Shown here: piece after piece, positions 1 through 6,583 of the stretch
Layout: each line of letters begins with the position of its first letter
Position numbering within the stretch: the stretch's first letter is position 1
From: an uncultured Kineothrix sp.
GTDB lineage: Bacteria > Bacillota > Clostridia > Lachnospirales > Lachnospiraceae
NCBI GenBank assembly: GCA_910588855.1
Contig: CAJUSR010000052.1
Location: forward strand, 1 to 8,135
Length of the DNA: 8,135 nt
Direction: 5' to 3'
Made by a program: the position numbers and the translations under genes
Notes under the pieces: model-generated
Told to the model about the DNA's origin: nothing
The model's database searches: none
Seen by the model: only the letters and a program-made list of their open reading frames with translations

Positions 1-11
1 TGTGAAAATAC

Positions 12-57
12 CTCTGCTGTACGACGGCTTTTTTTCTTTTGCCGTCGTGCGGCAGGG
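12..57. repeat. Large imperfect inverted repeat (hairpin) at left edge
   Basis: The arms 12-28 and 41-57 pair around a 12-base loop (29-40) made of T except for one C. Read as plus-strand RNA all 17 positions pair, three of them as G-U wobbles. Read as minus-strand RNA those wobbles become A-C mismatches and only the inner 8 bp (21-28 with 41-48) is unbroken. Neither direction has a U-run directly after the stem, so it is not a canonical intrinsic terminator. Its place, about 20 bases past the stop of the last minus-strand gene, fits a boundary or 3'-end structure. The better pairing in plus-strand RNA suggests it may serve a transcript entering from the left. Function is uncertain. Confidence 0.6.
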
Positions 58-79
58 AATATAATTATATATGAATTTT

Positions 80-424
80 TTAGTTGGCATTTTCTCGAAG
101 AAACGAAATCAGATCGCTGTCCGTTTTTTCCATAAACACCGCACCATGCAATTTTGCTTCCATAACAATACGTTCTTCCCGCATAGCAGACATAAGGATA
201 AACAGCATAGAAAACTTTTCCTGTCTGCAAAATTCTAACAGTTCAAGCCCGGTTCCGTCCGGCATAGCATAGTCAGAGCAAATCACGTCAAATACAGTGG
301 TTGACACTTCCTTTTTGGCTTCTGTCAGACTGCCAGCGGTCGTTACTTCATAATGGTTTTTCAGAATATAGCTTAATCCCTCTAAAATATCAGGGTAATC
401 ATCTACGATTAAGATTTTTTTCAT
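80..424 (-). CDS. Stand-alone receiver-domain protein (CheY-like)
   Basis: This 114-residue cytoplasmic protein is a complete response-regulator receiver domain with no output domain. The acidic pair is D8/D9, the predicted phospho-acceptor is D51 in an SDYAMPDGTG context, and the conserved Ser/Thr and Lys positions are S79 and K100. All catalytic positions are present, so it should accept phosphate from a kinase or small phosphodonor. The sequence ends in helix 5 with an ordinary stop codon, so it looks like a genuine single-domain protein, not a cut gene. It starts 6 bases after the permease stop, behind GGGGTGA, and is the last gene of the operon. The SDYAMPDG loop reads more like NtrC/NarL-type receivers than the OmpR-type regulator in this cluster, so it is probably not a recent duplicate. 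A phosphate sink, or a switch acting on the transporter or kinase, is possible but unproven. Confidence 0.88.
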   Translation of the reverse strand: MKKILIVDDYPDILEGLSYILKNHYEVTTAGSLTEAKKEVSTTVFDVICSDYAMPDGTGLELLEFCRQEKFSMLFILMSAMREERIVMEAKLHGAVFMEKTDSDLISFLRENAN

Positions 425-430
425 GGTCAG

Positions 431-2749
431 TCACCCCGCATTTACTACATTGACAATGCTTGTCTTTTTAATCTTCCGGGACGGTGCAATGACAGCAATA
501 AATGTAGTCAGGATTGCCGCTGAAATTACTACGGCAAGAACCAATAACGGCGGTTCCCATTCCTGCCCCCAATTAGAAGTAATAAGCATTTCAAAGAAAA
601 AGCGGTGCAGGAATAACCCTGATACAGCCCCGGCAATGCTGCCAGTGATAGCGTAAGCTGCGGCTTCTGCCCGTATTACCTTTTGAATTTGTTTCCCCGA
701 CATTCCGACTGCCCGCATGACACCATAATGATTGATCCTGCTGGAAACGCTTGCATTGACCGTGTTGATAATATTGATTAAAGCCACCAGCGCAATCACG
801 ATCAGAAATCCATAGACAAAGACCGCCATAGCAAAATACCCGGTGCGTACTTCCTCGTTGTGCTGCCGCATATCAAGCAGTTTCATATCAGGAGTAATCA
901 GGTTCCTGATCTGCCCGGATATGTCTGTACTTGCCTGAACTTCGATAATCTTATAATCAGTAATACCCGTTAAAGCGGTAAACGTATTTTCGGAACAGAC
1001 AATAATCCACTCCCCATTCCCAGAATCCAGCGGAACGTCAGACACAATGCCGGAAACCGTCGCTTCATGCGTTGTGCCGTTTATATCCAACGTGATAATG
1101 TCGCCAATCTCCCAATGAAATTCCTGTGAATAGCCATAATCCACTAAAACGCCGTTTCCATTCTGAACATTTTCAATATCCCCGGAAATCAACACATCAC
1201 TTGCCCATGAAAATTGAGGTTCATCATAAGAAACTAAAGTTGCCCTGTTGGAGCCTTTTTTATCATTTGCGGGAATGTCCGTGCAAAACATTCTCCCATA
1301 TACTTTTTCCGTTCCCGGAAGCTGTTCTATTTCTTCTTTCAGGGAATGGGGCAGAGAAATATGTGGTTCATTTCCCTCTACCGTCAAATCCGGCGCATAA
1401 GGCTTCAAGGGGCTTAACGCGTGGTTCATAAACGTAATCAATATGGTAAAACACAAAAACAGGGTAATACTGATCGCAAAAGAACCCGCAATCAAAATCA
1501 TGCTTTTCTTGTTAGAAAAGGCATGGCGCAGTCCCATAGCCGTATCTACATGAAATGCTTTTGTATTGGACGCTTTTTTGAAGTTTTGGTGAGCAGTCTG
1601 ATTGATATTTCCTGTTACGGCTGTTTGCGGAGATACCTTTGCGGCATTTTTAGCCGGGGAACTTGACGCAATCATCACAACAAAAACACCTATTACCGTC
1701 CCCGCTAATATGCCGGGGAAGCTGAATTGAAACTGCGGCATTTCCGGGAGATATTGTGAGTTAATCGCATTTAATACATAAACAGCAATCCATAGAATGA
1801 CACTCCCCGAAAGTAACCCGACGGGAATTGCTTTCAGGCAGTATAATAATCCCTCCCTGCGGATATACCGTTTAATCTGCCGTTTTGTAGCTCCAAGACA
1901 GCGCAATAAGCCGAAAAACTGTGTCCTCTCCAAAATGCTCATATTAAAGCTGCTGGCAATCATAAATGTTCCAGTCATGGCAACAAGGACAAAAAGAACT
2001 GCCGCAGTAAGGTAGACTTCCAGCATGGTAGTGTCTTTGCTTTGCCCCATTAAGCCAAGAAGCATAACATTTGTAGAAATCTGTTCATCTATCAGGGAAA
2101 ATTCAGCTTTTATTTCTTCATTTGCACGGTTGATATTGGTTCCGTTCTTAAATTGGATATAATTATATTCCTGATATTCTGTTTCCGGCAGGAAGCGCAG
2201 CCCACCCTCTGCCAGTTGTAATCCGTGTGCGTCTGTTCCCTGCAAACTGGAAAAATCGCCATAAGTGCCTGAAATCTGATATTGCCTTGTCTGCCCGTCA
2301 CTATATACAATTTCAATCGTATCTCCAATAGACAGCCCGAATTGCTCCAAGCCCTGCCTGTCTAACAATGCTTCCGTTTCCGAAACAGGGTAATGTCCCT
2401 CGGTAACTGATAAATTCATTTGTTTCGCAAGTTCCTCGCTGCTGCTTTGGATAATCAATTCTTTTCCCTGATAGGTTGTGCTGGAAGCCATACCCAAAAA
2501 GCCGGAAACAGACACGTCTTTTCGGTTGCTGATAGCGTCCGCTGTTTCTAAAGGGATATTGGAAATAATCGTATGCCAGTTTCCATACCGCCGTATGGCT
2601 TCCTCTTTTTGGGCTTTCAGGCTCATATCTGCCATTCCGAAAATTGCCGTTACCAGCATGACAGAAATAGCAATGCAGATAATGGTAAGGCGGTTTTTCT
2701 TCTTATGGACTTTTGCATATTCTGAAACAAGACCAAGATAGCCTTTCAT
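431..2749 (-). CDS. FtsX-type ABC transporter permease (duplicated FtsX/MacB_PCD architecture)
   Basis: Membrane subunit of an ABC exporter, 772 residues. Hydrophobic segments lie near 20-40, 243-270, 301-330, 344-363, 415-442, 639-662, 695-715 and 733-757, giving a 4+4 layout. Two large extracytoplasmic domains (about 41-242 and 443-638) have the look of MacB periplasmic-core-like regions. Each half has the FtsX cytoplasmic coupling element: RTQFFGLLRCLGATKRQI at 275-292 and a matching NHYGVMRAVGMSGKQI at about 673-688. This is the duplicated YtrF/SalY-like plan, not the 10-TM BceB plan. The ATG at 2749 is chosen because its first bases overlap the ATPase stop as ATGA and GGGAGG lies 8 bases upstream. 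An in-frame GTG at 2758 is too close to that site. The partner is the ATPase encoded immediately upstream. The likely role is export, or removal from the membrane, of an envelope-active compound; the substrate is unknown. Confidence 0.92.
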   Translation of the reverse strand: MKGYLGLVSEYAKVHKKKNRLTIICIAISVMLVTAIFGMADMSLKAQKEEAIRRYGNWHTIISNIPLETADAISNRKDVSVSGFLGMASSTTYQGKELIIQSSSEELAKQMNLSVTEGHYPVSETEALLDRQGLEQFGLSIGDTIEIVYSDGQTRQYQISGTYGDFSSLQGTDAHGLQLAEGGLRFLPETEYQEYNYIQFKNGTNINRANEEIKAEFSLIDEQISTNVMLLGLMGQSKDTTMLEVYLTAAVLFVLVAMTGTFMIASSFNMSILERTQFFGLLRCLGATKRQIKRYIRREGLLYCLKAIPVGLLSGSVILWIAVYVLNAINSQYLPEMPQFQFSFPGILAGTVIGVFVVMIASSSPAKNAAKVSPQTAVTGNINQTAHQNFKKASNTKAFHVDTAMGLRHAFSNKKSMILIAGSFAISITLFLCFTILITFMNHALSPLKPYAPDLTVEGNEPHISLPHSLKEEIEQLPGTEKVYGRMFCTDIPANDKKGSNRATLVSYDEPQFSWASDVLISGDIENVQNGNGVLVDYGYSQEFHWEIGDIITLDINGTTHEATVSGIVSDVPLDSGNGEWIIVCSENTFTALTGITDYKIIEVQASTDISGQIRNLITPDMKLLDMRQHNEEVRTGYFAMAVFVYGFLIVIALVALINIINTVNASVSSRINHYGVMRAVGMSGKQIQKVIRAEAAAYAITGSIAGAVSGLFLHRFFFEMLITSNWGQEWEPPLLVLAVVISAAILTTFIAVIAPSRKIKKTSIVNVVNAG

Positions 2750-3429
2750 TCGCCGCACCTCCCGAAATCTGTTATGATACCGTCCGACACTTGCAGTACC
2801 CGGTCAGCGGTAGAAGCAATGCTCCTGTTATGCGTAATCATAATGATTGTCTGTTCATACCGTTTGGACGCATTTTTCAAAAGTGCAATGACTTCATTAC
2901 TGTTCTGTGTGTCAAGGTTCCCGGTCGGTTCGTCCGCTAAGATCAGCATAGGGCGGGTAATCAATGCCCTGCCGATTGCCACACGCTGCTGTTGTCCGCC
3001 TGATAACTGCCGGGGGAGATGATACCGCCGTTCCTGTAAATTCAGTACGGTTAATATTTCCTCTAAATAAGCAAGATCAGGCTTCTTATAGTCAAGCAGC
3101 AAAGGGAATGTAATATTTTGTTCAACATTCAATTCAGGTATGAGATTAAACGCCTGAAAAATAAACCCGATATTCCTGCGGCGAAAAATTGTAAGTTCTT
3201 CATCTTCCAATGTAAATATTTCTTTTCCGTCAATAAACACTTTGCCCGAAGTCGGCGTATCCAGCGCACCGATCATATTGAGAAGCGTGCTTTTTCCAGA
3301 GCCGGACTCTCCGACAACTGCAACAAACTCACCCTTAGAAACAGAAAAATTTACCTCTTTGAGTGCGTGAACGGCGGTTTCCCCCTCGCCATAGGTTTTA
3401 CAGATAGAATTTACTTCCAATAAGTTCAT
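2746..3429 (-). CDS. ABC transporter ATP-binding protein, MacB/LolD/YtrE type
   Basis: A 227-residue cytoplasmic ATPase that powers the FtsX permease. All nucleotide-binding motifs are intact: Walker A GESGSGKST at 40-48, Q-loop Q92 in FQAFNLIPEL, signature LSGGQQQR at 142-149, Walker B LILADEP at 162-168, D-loop NLD at 171-173 and switch histidine H200. The signature and the FNLIPELNVEQN stretch are typical of the MacB/LolD/BceA family, whose members pair with FtsX permeases. The length is normal for the family. The start at 3429 overlaps the stop of the upstream membrane-protein gene as ATGA and has GGAGG close upstream. Its own stop overlaps the permease start the same way. Translation of the three genes is therefore probably coupled. 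Confidence 0.95.
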   Translation of the reverse strand: MNLLEVNSICKTYGEGETAVHALKEVNFSVSKGEFVAVVGESGSGKSTLLNMIGALDTPTSGKVFIDGKEIFTLEDEELTIFRRRNIGFIFQAFNLIPELNVEQNITFPLLLDYKKPDLAYLEEILTVLNLQERRYHLPRQLSGGQQQRVAIGRALITRPMLILADEPTGNLDTQNSNEVIALLKNASKRYEQTIIMITHNRSIASTADRVLQVSDGIITDFGRCGE

Positions 3430-3983
3430 TTTGTACCTCCATTGTTCTTGTTTCTATAAATCAGTCCAAGCAGTAATTCAATTACGCATGATAAAAATAA
3501 TAGACCACTGAAAATTTTTGCAAATGGCTCTAAGCCGCCAAATCCAAAAGTGAATATCACAAGTGCCATGCCGCCGCCCGCAACAAGCAGGGAAAGAATG
3601 ACTAATAGAGCTTTCAGTCTGCTTTCCGCACACAAGGCAGCTATAAAGTATACGACACTTTCAATCAGCAGCAATACGCCCGAAAAAACGGGCATAATAC
3701 GAATCAGGTAACGGAAATAAACAATGCTTAAAATCCCAAACAGGATTGCCGCAGCCGTTATGAAAAGATTTAAGTATGCAATATGCTTTTCCTCCCTGTC
3801 CCTGCCGGAAAGAAAGTCTAAGATACCTAATGCGCCATTCAAAATGGCATAAGCCGCAACCGCATAGATTATGCTGCCTTGTAGAAATTCCGGGAACAGA
3901 AGCGTTACAAGCCCCATAGCCCCAAGTAAAGCAGCCCGTAAACCAGACCACCTTGCAATCTTTTTGAATTGTAAAAAAGTCAT
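3426..3983 (-). CDS. Six-TM membrane protein, DUF308/HdeD-like
   Basis: A 185-residue, almost wholly hydrophobic protein with about six membrane segments (near 14-30, 36-58, 68-90, 94-117, 123-147 and 154-176). It has no obvious catalytic motif. The glycine-rich, regularly spaced helices and the AILNGALGILDFLSG stretch after the second helix resemble the DUF308/HdeD family, whose biochemical role is poorly defined. It is the first gene of the second transporter block and overlaps the ATPase start by 4 bases, so it is probably an accessory subunit or a protective membrane protein made in proportion to the exporter. The ATG at 3983 has AGGAGG 9 bases upstream. That Shine-Dalgarno, plus the A and U of the start codon, lies inside the hairpin at 3982-4026, so translation may be conditional. 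The family call rests on pattern only. Confidence 0.8.
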   Translation of the reverse strand: MTFLQFKKIARWSGLRAALLGAMGLVTLLFPEFLQGSIIYAVAAYAILNGALGILDFLSGRDREEKHIAYLNLFITAAAILFGILSIVYFRYLIRIMPVFSGVLLLIESVVYFIAALCAESRLKALLVILSLLVAGGGMALVIFTFGFGGLEPFAKIFSGLLFLSCVIELLLGLIYRNKNNGGTK

Positions 3984-4026
3984 AGATGTTATCCTCCTTT
4001 CGTTCTACAAGAAGAATAACATCTAT
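3982..4026 (-). promoter_or_regulatory. Hairpin burying the ribosome binding site and start codon; possible attenuator
   Basis: In the minus-strand transcript, bases 4026-4009 can pair with 3999-3982 over 18 consecutive base pairs, two of them G-U, around a 9-base loop (4008-4000). The outer 11 bp (ATAGATGTTAT with its exact complement) is perfect. The inner 7 bp uses a UCUUCUU run as an anti-Shine-Dalgarno against AAGGAGG. The 3' arm thus contains the whole AGGAGG (3998-3993) and the A and U of the AUG at 3983-3981. Three bases after the stem comes a run of six U (3978-3973), inside the second to fourth codons, so the same fold could also act as a terminator or attenuator. The base of the stem is A/U-rich, which is not ideal for termination. 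Confidence 0.7.
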
Positions 4027-4051
4027 TTCCTACTCCCAAGTGAATTGAAAC

Positions 4052-4065
4052 TTACAATTTTGTAA
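4052..4065 (-). promoter_or_regulatory. BceR-box-like palindrome (TTACA-N4-TGTAA), candidate response-regulator operator
   Basis: On the minus strand the site reads TTACAAAATTGTAA: two 6-base inverted arms (4065-4060 and 4057-4052) around AA. It exactly fits TnACA-N4-TGTAA, the form reported for BceR-like response-regulator sites in Bacillus. It overlaps the last codons and stop of the kinase gene and lies 68 bases upstream of the next start codon, where an activator site for the second transporter block would be expected. No strong sigma-A promoter is visible in 4027-4051. The best candidates (a TTGTAA within the palindrome, or a TAGGAA or TATTCT as -10) are weak, as for activator-dependent promoters. 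Binding by the regulator encoded here is inferred. Confidence 0.5.
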
Positions 4066-5098
4066 TTTTATCTGAATTTAGAAAAGTGATATTGAAAACA
4101 CTTCCCTTGCCTAACTCGCTGTCTACGGTAATGTTTCCGTCGTGGGCTTCTATGATCGCTTTGGCAAGCGGCAGACCAAGCCCTATCCCCTGTGTGTCTT
4201 TAGAAAAACGGCTGCGGTAAAAGCGTTTGAAAATGTAATGTATATCTTCCGGGTGAATACCGCTGCCAGTATCTTTTATTGTAATCTGCGTCAGATCAGG
4301 AAGCCCTTTCCAATCAATCACAACCCGGTCACCTGTGTCTGTATGGTCTAAAGCATTTTTCACAATGTTGCTGATTGCTTCGATAATCCAGTCACGGTCA
4401 CAAAAAAGCGTGATGTTATCAGCCCCGGATAAAATAATTTCTTTTCTTTCCTGCTTAGCCCGGTATGCAAAATGTAATTCAATATCTTTTACCATATCAG
4501 CTACGTTTTCAACGCTTTTTTCTATGATGATAGTGCCAGCGTCTAATTTCGTAATTTCCAGCAGATTTTGTACCAGCGTTTCAATTCTGTTTAACTCCTG
4601 CTCTGATAATATGGTAAATTTCTTTATTTCAGGTAGTTTTTCCGCTTCTCCCTGCACCATTTCGTTATAGATACTCAATGCGGCAATAGGCGTTTTGAGC
4701 TGATGTGAAATATCCGATATGGTATCCCTTAAAAATTCCTTTGAGCGCAATTCATTTTCAGCATGGGCGTTTAATACAGCAGCCAAAGTGTTCACCGAAT
4801 GGAACAGTTTATATAATTCACCCTCCCTGTCACAAGCAATGCGGGCGTTGGTATCGCCTTTCAGATATTTGTCGATTGCTGATACAGCTACCCCGATCAA
4901 TTTATGCTGCTGATAAAAATACCAAAAACAAACAGCCGCTATGCCGCTTCCCGATATAACAGAAAGAACGGAAATGAACAGTATGCAGCTATCACGGAAT
5001 ACCCATATCCCTATCTGCGACAATAGTAAAAAGCCAACTATAAAAACGGTTATCCCTGTAAATAAAAATTTGGTATCTTTGTTTGTAAACAATTCCAT
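4052..5098 (-). CDS. Sensor histidine kinase with two TM helices and minimal external loop
   Basis: A 348-residue membrane kinase. TM helices lie at about 11-34 and 37-62 with only a few residues between them, as in intramembrane-sensing kinases that detect signals in the membrane or through a partner transporter. A HAMP-like linker covers about 63-118. The dimerisation/phosphotransfer domain has ISDISHQLKTP with predicted phospho-histidine H132. The ATPase domain has the N-box at 240-251 (N244, N248), G1 DTGSG at 276-280, the F-box FKRFY at 290-294 and G2 GIGLGL at 304-309. All key residues are intact. The ATG at 5098 is preferred over an in-frame ATG at 5125: GAGGTGG sits just ahead of it, overlapping the regulator stop codon, and it leaves an 8-base gap. 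The cognate partner should be the upstream OmpR-type regulator. The stop codon lies inside a BceR-box-like palindrome. Confidence 0.94.
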   Translation of the reverse strand: MELFTNKDTKFLFTGITVFIVGFLLLSQIGIWVFRDSCILFISVLSVISGSGIAAVCFWYFYQQHKLIGVAVSAIDKYLKGDTNARIACDREGELYKLFHSVNTLAAVLNAHAENELRSKEFLRDTISDISHQLKTPIAALSIYNEMVQGEAEKLPEIKKFTILSEQELNRIETLVQNLLEITKLDAGTIIIEKSVENVADMVKDIELHFAYRAKQERKEIILSGADNITLFCDRDWIIEAISNIVKNALDHTDTGDRVVIDWKGLPDLTQITIKDTGSGIHPEDIHYIFKRFYRSRFSKDTQGIGLGLPLAKAIIEAHDGNITVDSELGKGSVFNITFLNSDKITKL

Positions 5099-5106
5099 GC
5101 TCCACC

Positions 5107-5793
5107 TCAACAAATAATGTTCCATTTATACCCCATACGCCTGATATTGAGAAGCATTTGCGGCTCGCTGGGATTGTCCTCAATTTTGATACGCAGTCTG
5201 CGGATATAAACAGTCAGTGTATTACTGTCAACATAATTTCCGTCACCGTCCCATAATTTCTGTAATATCTGCTCTTTAGACAACAGGACGTTAGGATTTT
5301 GCATGAACAGGCAAAGCAATTTATATTCCGCTGCTGTCAGGTCTAACAGTTCCCCGTTTTTATATGCCTGTCCTTGCAGGAGCAAAACTTTAATACCATT
5401 TGAATGAAGCTCTGTATTGGCAGAGCCAAAGTCATTTGCCCGGCGAAGCAGGGCGTTGATCCGCGACATTAACACGCTAACCTTAAATGGTTTCGTTATA
5501 TAGTCGTCACCGCCTATATCCAATCCCATAATCACATTGATTTCCTCGTCCGAAACCGTCAAAAATATGATTGGCACTTTTGATGTCTGCCGGACTTTCC
5601 GGCAAATTTCAAAGCCGGAACCGTCAGGGAGAGAAACGTCTAAAATCAGTAAATCATACTTTCCCTCCGTCCATGCGGTATCAGCTTCTTTTATTGTCCG
5701 CGCAATGTCTAATTCAAATCCCGCCTTTTGAAAAGCGAATGTCAGTCCGTTAATCAGGCTCAAATCATCTTCCAACAATAATATTTTATTCAT
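5107..5793 (-). CDS. OmpR/PhoB-family response regulator
   Basis: A 228-residue DNA-binding regulator. The receiver domain (about 1-118) has D9/D10, phospho-acceptor D52 in LDVSLPDGSG, T79 and K101 of the KPF motif. The winged-helix effector domain (about 128-225) has DLTAAEYKLL, the recognition region around VDSNTLTVYIRRLRIKI and the C-terminal hairpin NIRRMGYKW. The length is standard for the family. The ATG at 5793 is chosen because GAGGGA lies 5 bases upstream and the receiver fold begins there; the longer in-frame reading from 5889 would add a basic, low-complexity leader that really codes for another protein in a different frame. The start overlaps the stop of the small upstream gene by 8 bases (ATGAATAA). 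The gene pairs with the following kinase. A likely target is the palindrome at 4052-4065. Confidence 0.95.
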   Translation of the reverse strand: MNKILLLEDDLSLINGLTFAFQKAGFELDIARTIKEADTAWTEGKYDLLILDVSLPDGSGFEICRKVRQTSKVPIIFLTVSDEEINVIMGLDIGGDDYITKPFKVSVLMSRINALLRRANDFGSANTELHSNGIKVLLLQGQAYKNGELLDLTAAEYKLLCLFMQNPNVLLSKEQILQKLWDGDGNYVDSNTLTVYIRRLRIKIEDNPSEPQMLLNIRRMGYKWNIIC

Positions 5794-5923
5794 TTTTGTC
5801 CCTCGTTTGGTTCTGAGGATTGTTGTCCCTGTCCCTTTTTTTCCTATATTCTTTGATAACCTTGTTTCTAAGCGGTATTCCAACACCAATCAAAAGCCCC
5901 ACGATCAAAACAGTAAAATCCAT
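5786..5923 (-). CDS. Small single-pass membrane protein (45 aa), unrecognised
   Basis: A short open frame, easily missed, fills the gap between the ABC-2 permease and the response regulator. It encodes 45 residues: a hydrophobic segment at about 3-18 (FTVLIVGLLIGVGIPL) followed by a strongly charged, mostly basic tail (KVIKEYRKKRDRD and on). This predicts one membrane helix with the C-terminus inside. Evidence that it is real: the ATG follows the permease stop by 9 bases with an AGGTGAG site 3 bases upstream, and its TAA overlaps the regulator ATG by 8 bases, as at other junctions here. I do not recognise a family. It could be a transporter subunit, a kinase accessory protein, or mainly a coupling device for translating the regulator. 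Confidence 0.7.
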   Translation of the reverse strand: MDFTVLIVGLLIGVGIPLRNKVIKEYRKKRDRDNNPQNQTRDKNE

Positions 5924-5932
5924 GTTCTCACC

Positions 5933-6583
5933 TCACATTTCTTTATTTTTCAATATCTTAATAGATACCAATATGGAAACAATATACATTGCAATAACAA
6001 AAATGACAGCTAATAACATTAGCAGAATAGGGGAATTGATAACTGTAAAAAGCAGCTTACTTTCGCCAACAGGACTTTTTGTAATGAGCAGCAAGGTTAT
6101 TAAAAATCCTGCAACCGGGATATACATAAATACCCTGCCTTTGATAGAGCCAAATCTATAATATCCGGGCAGTTGAAAAACTGTATAAAGAGCAAAAAGG
6201 AATATTCCTGTGACAGCAGCACTTATATAATCGAATATGCTAATGCTTTCTCCCAAAATAGTTAATATGACAGGATGAGCAATTAAGGAAAATATCAGTG
6301 CAGTTAAGCCCATGATAATAATAAAAATATATCGCCCAATAACCATGTCACTTTTTCGGATTGGTAAAATACCGTAAAGCCGTTCCATAGAGTTCTTTTC
6401 TGTAATCGAAAAGGTATATCCCGTTGTCATGGCAATAAAGCACATGGCAAATGAAATTCCTGTCAGTAAGGAACGGTTGATAGCGGCAAATACAACAGGC
6501 AATACCATTGTGAAACATATTGTTTTCACATAGGGCTTTACTAAAGAAAAATCCAGTTTTGCTGATTTCCAAATATTACTCAT
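5933..6583 (-). CDS. ABC-2 type transporter permease
   Basis: A 216-residue integral membrane protein with about six hydrophobic segments (near 20-35, 41-60, 84-109, 117-138, 151-168 and 184-208). The cytoplasmic stretch after the second helix (EKNSMERLYGILPIRKSDM, 62-80, then GRY) is characteristic of ABC-2 permeases of the PF13346 (ABC2_membrane_5) kind, which pair with YtrB-like ATPases. The start at 6583 is chosen because AGAGGTG lies 6 bases upstream and the ATG overlaps the ATPase stop by 8 bases (ATGAGTAA); a longer frame from 6643 lies inside the ATPase gene and lacks that support. Only one permease gene accompanies the ATPase, so the transporter is probably a homodimer in the membrane. 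The B. subtilis ytr operon has two permeases, YtrC and YtrD. Substrate unknown. Confidence 0.88.
   Translation of the reverse strand: MSNIWKSAKLDFSLVKPYVKTICFTMVLPVVFAAINRSLLTGISFAMCFIAMTTGYTFSITEKNSMERLYGILPIRKSDMVIGRYIFIIIMGLTALIFSLIAHPVILTILGESISIFDYISAAVTGIFLFALYTVFQLPGYYRFGSIKGRVFMYIPVAGFLITLLLITKSPVGESKLLFTVINSPILLMLLAVIFVIAMYIVSILVSIKILKNKEM

Noticed and set aside
12..57. Intrinsic terminator for the minus-strand operon
   Set aside because: The stem is interrupted in minus-strand RNA and no U-run directly follows, so I list it as an inverted repeat only.
4027..4051. Clear sigma-A promoter for the DUF308 block
   Set aside because: Candidate hexamers are poor or badly spaced, so any promoter here is left as a possibility within the operator entry.
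4335..4670. 111-codon plus-strand open frame opposite the kinase gene
   Set aside because: It lies wholly antisense to a well-supported kinase, shows no domain pattern and is a typical shadow frame.
5794..5889. N-terminal extension of the response regulator from an in-frame start at 5889
   Set aside because: It adds a basic, non-receiver stretch without a ribosome site and overlaps a better-supported small gene in another frame; GAGGGA precedes the ATG at 5793.
5820..6161. 113-codon plus-strand open frame across the permease and small gene
   Set aside because: Its hydrophobicity reflects the antisense of membrane-protein codons; it spans a real gene junction and no recognisable protein results.
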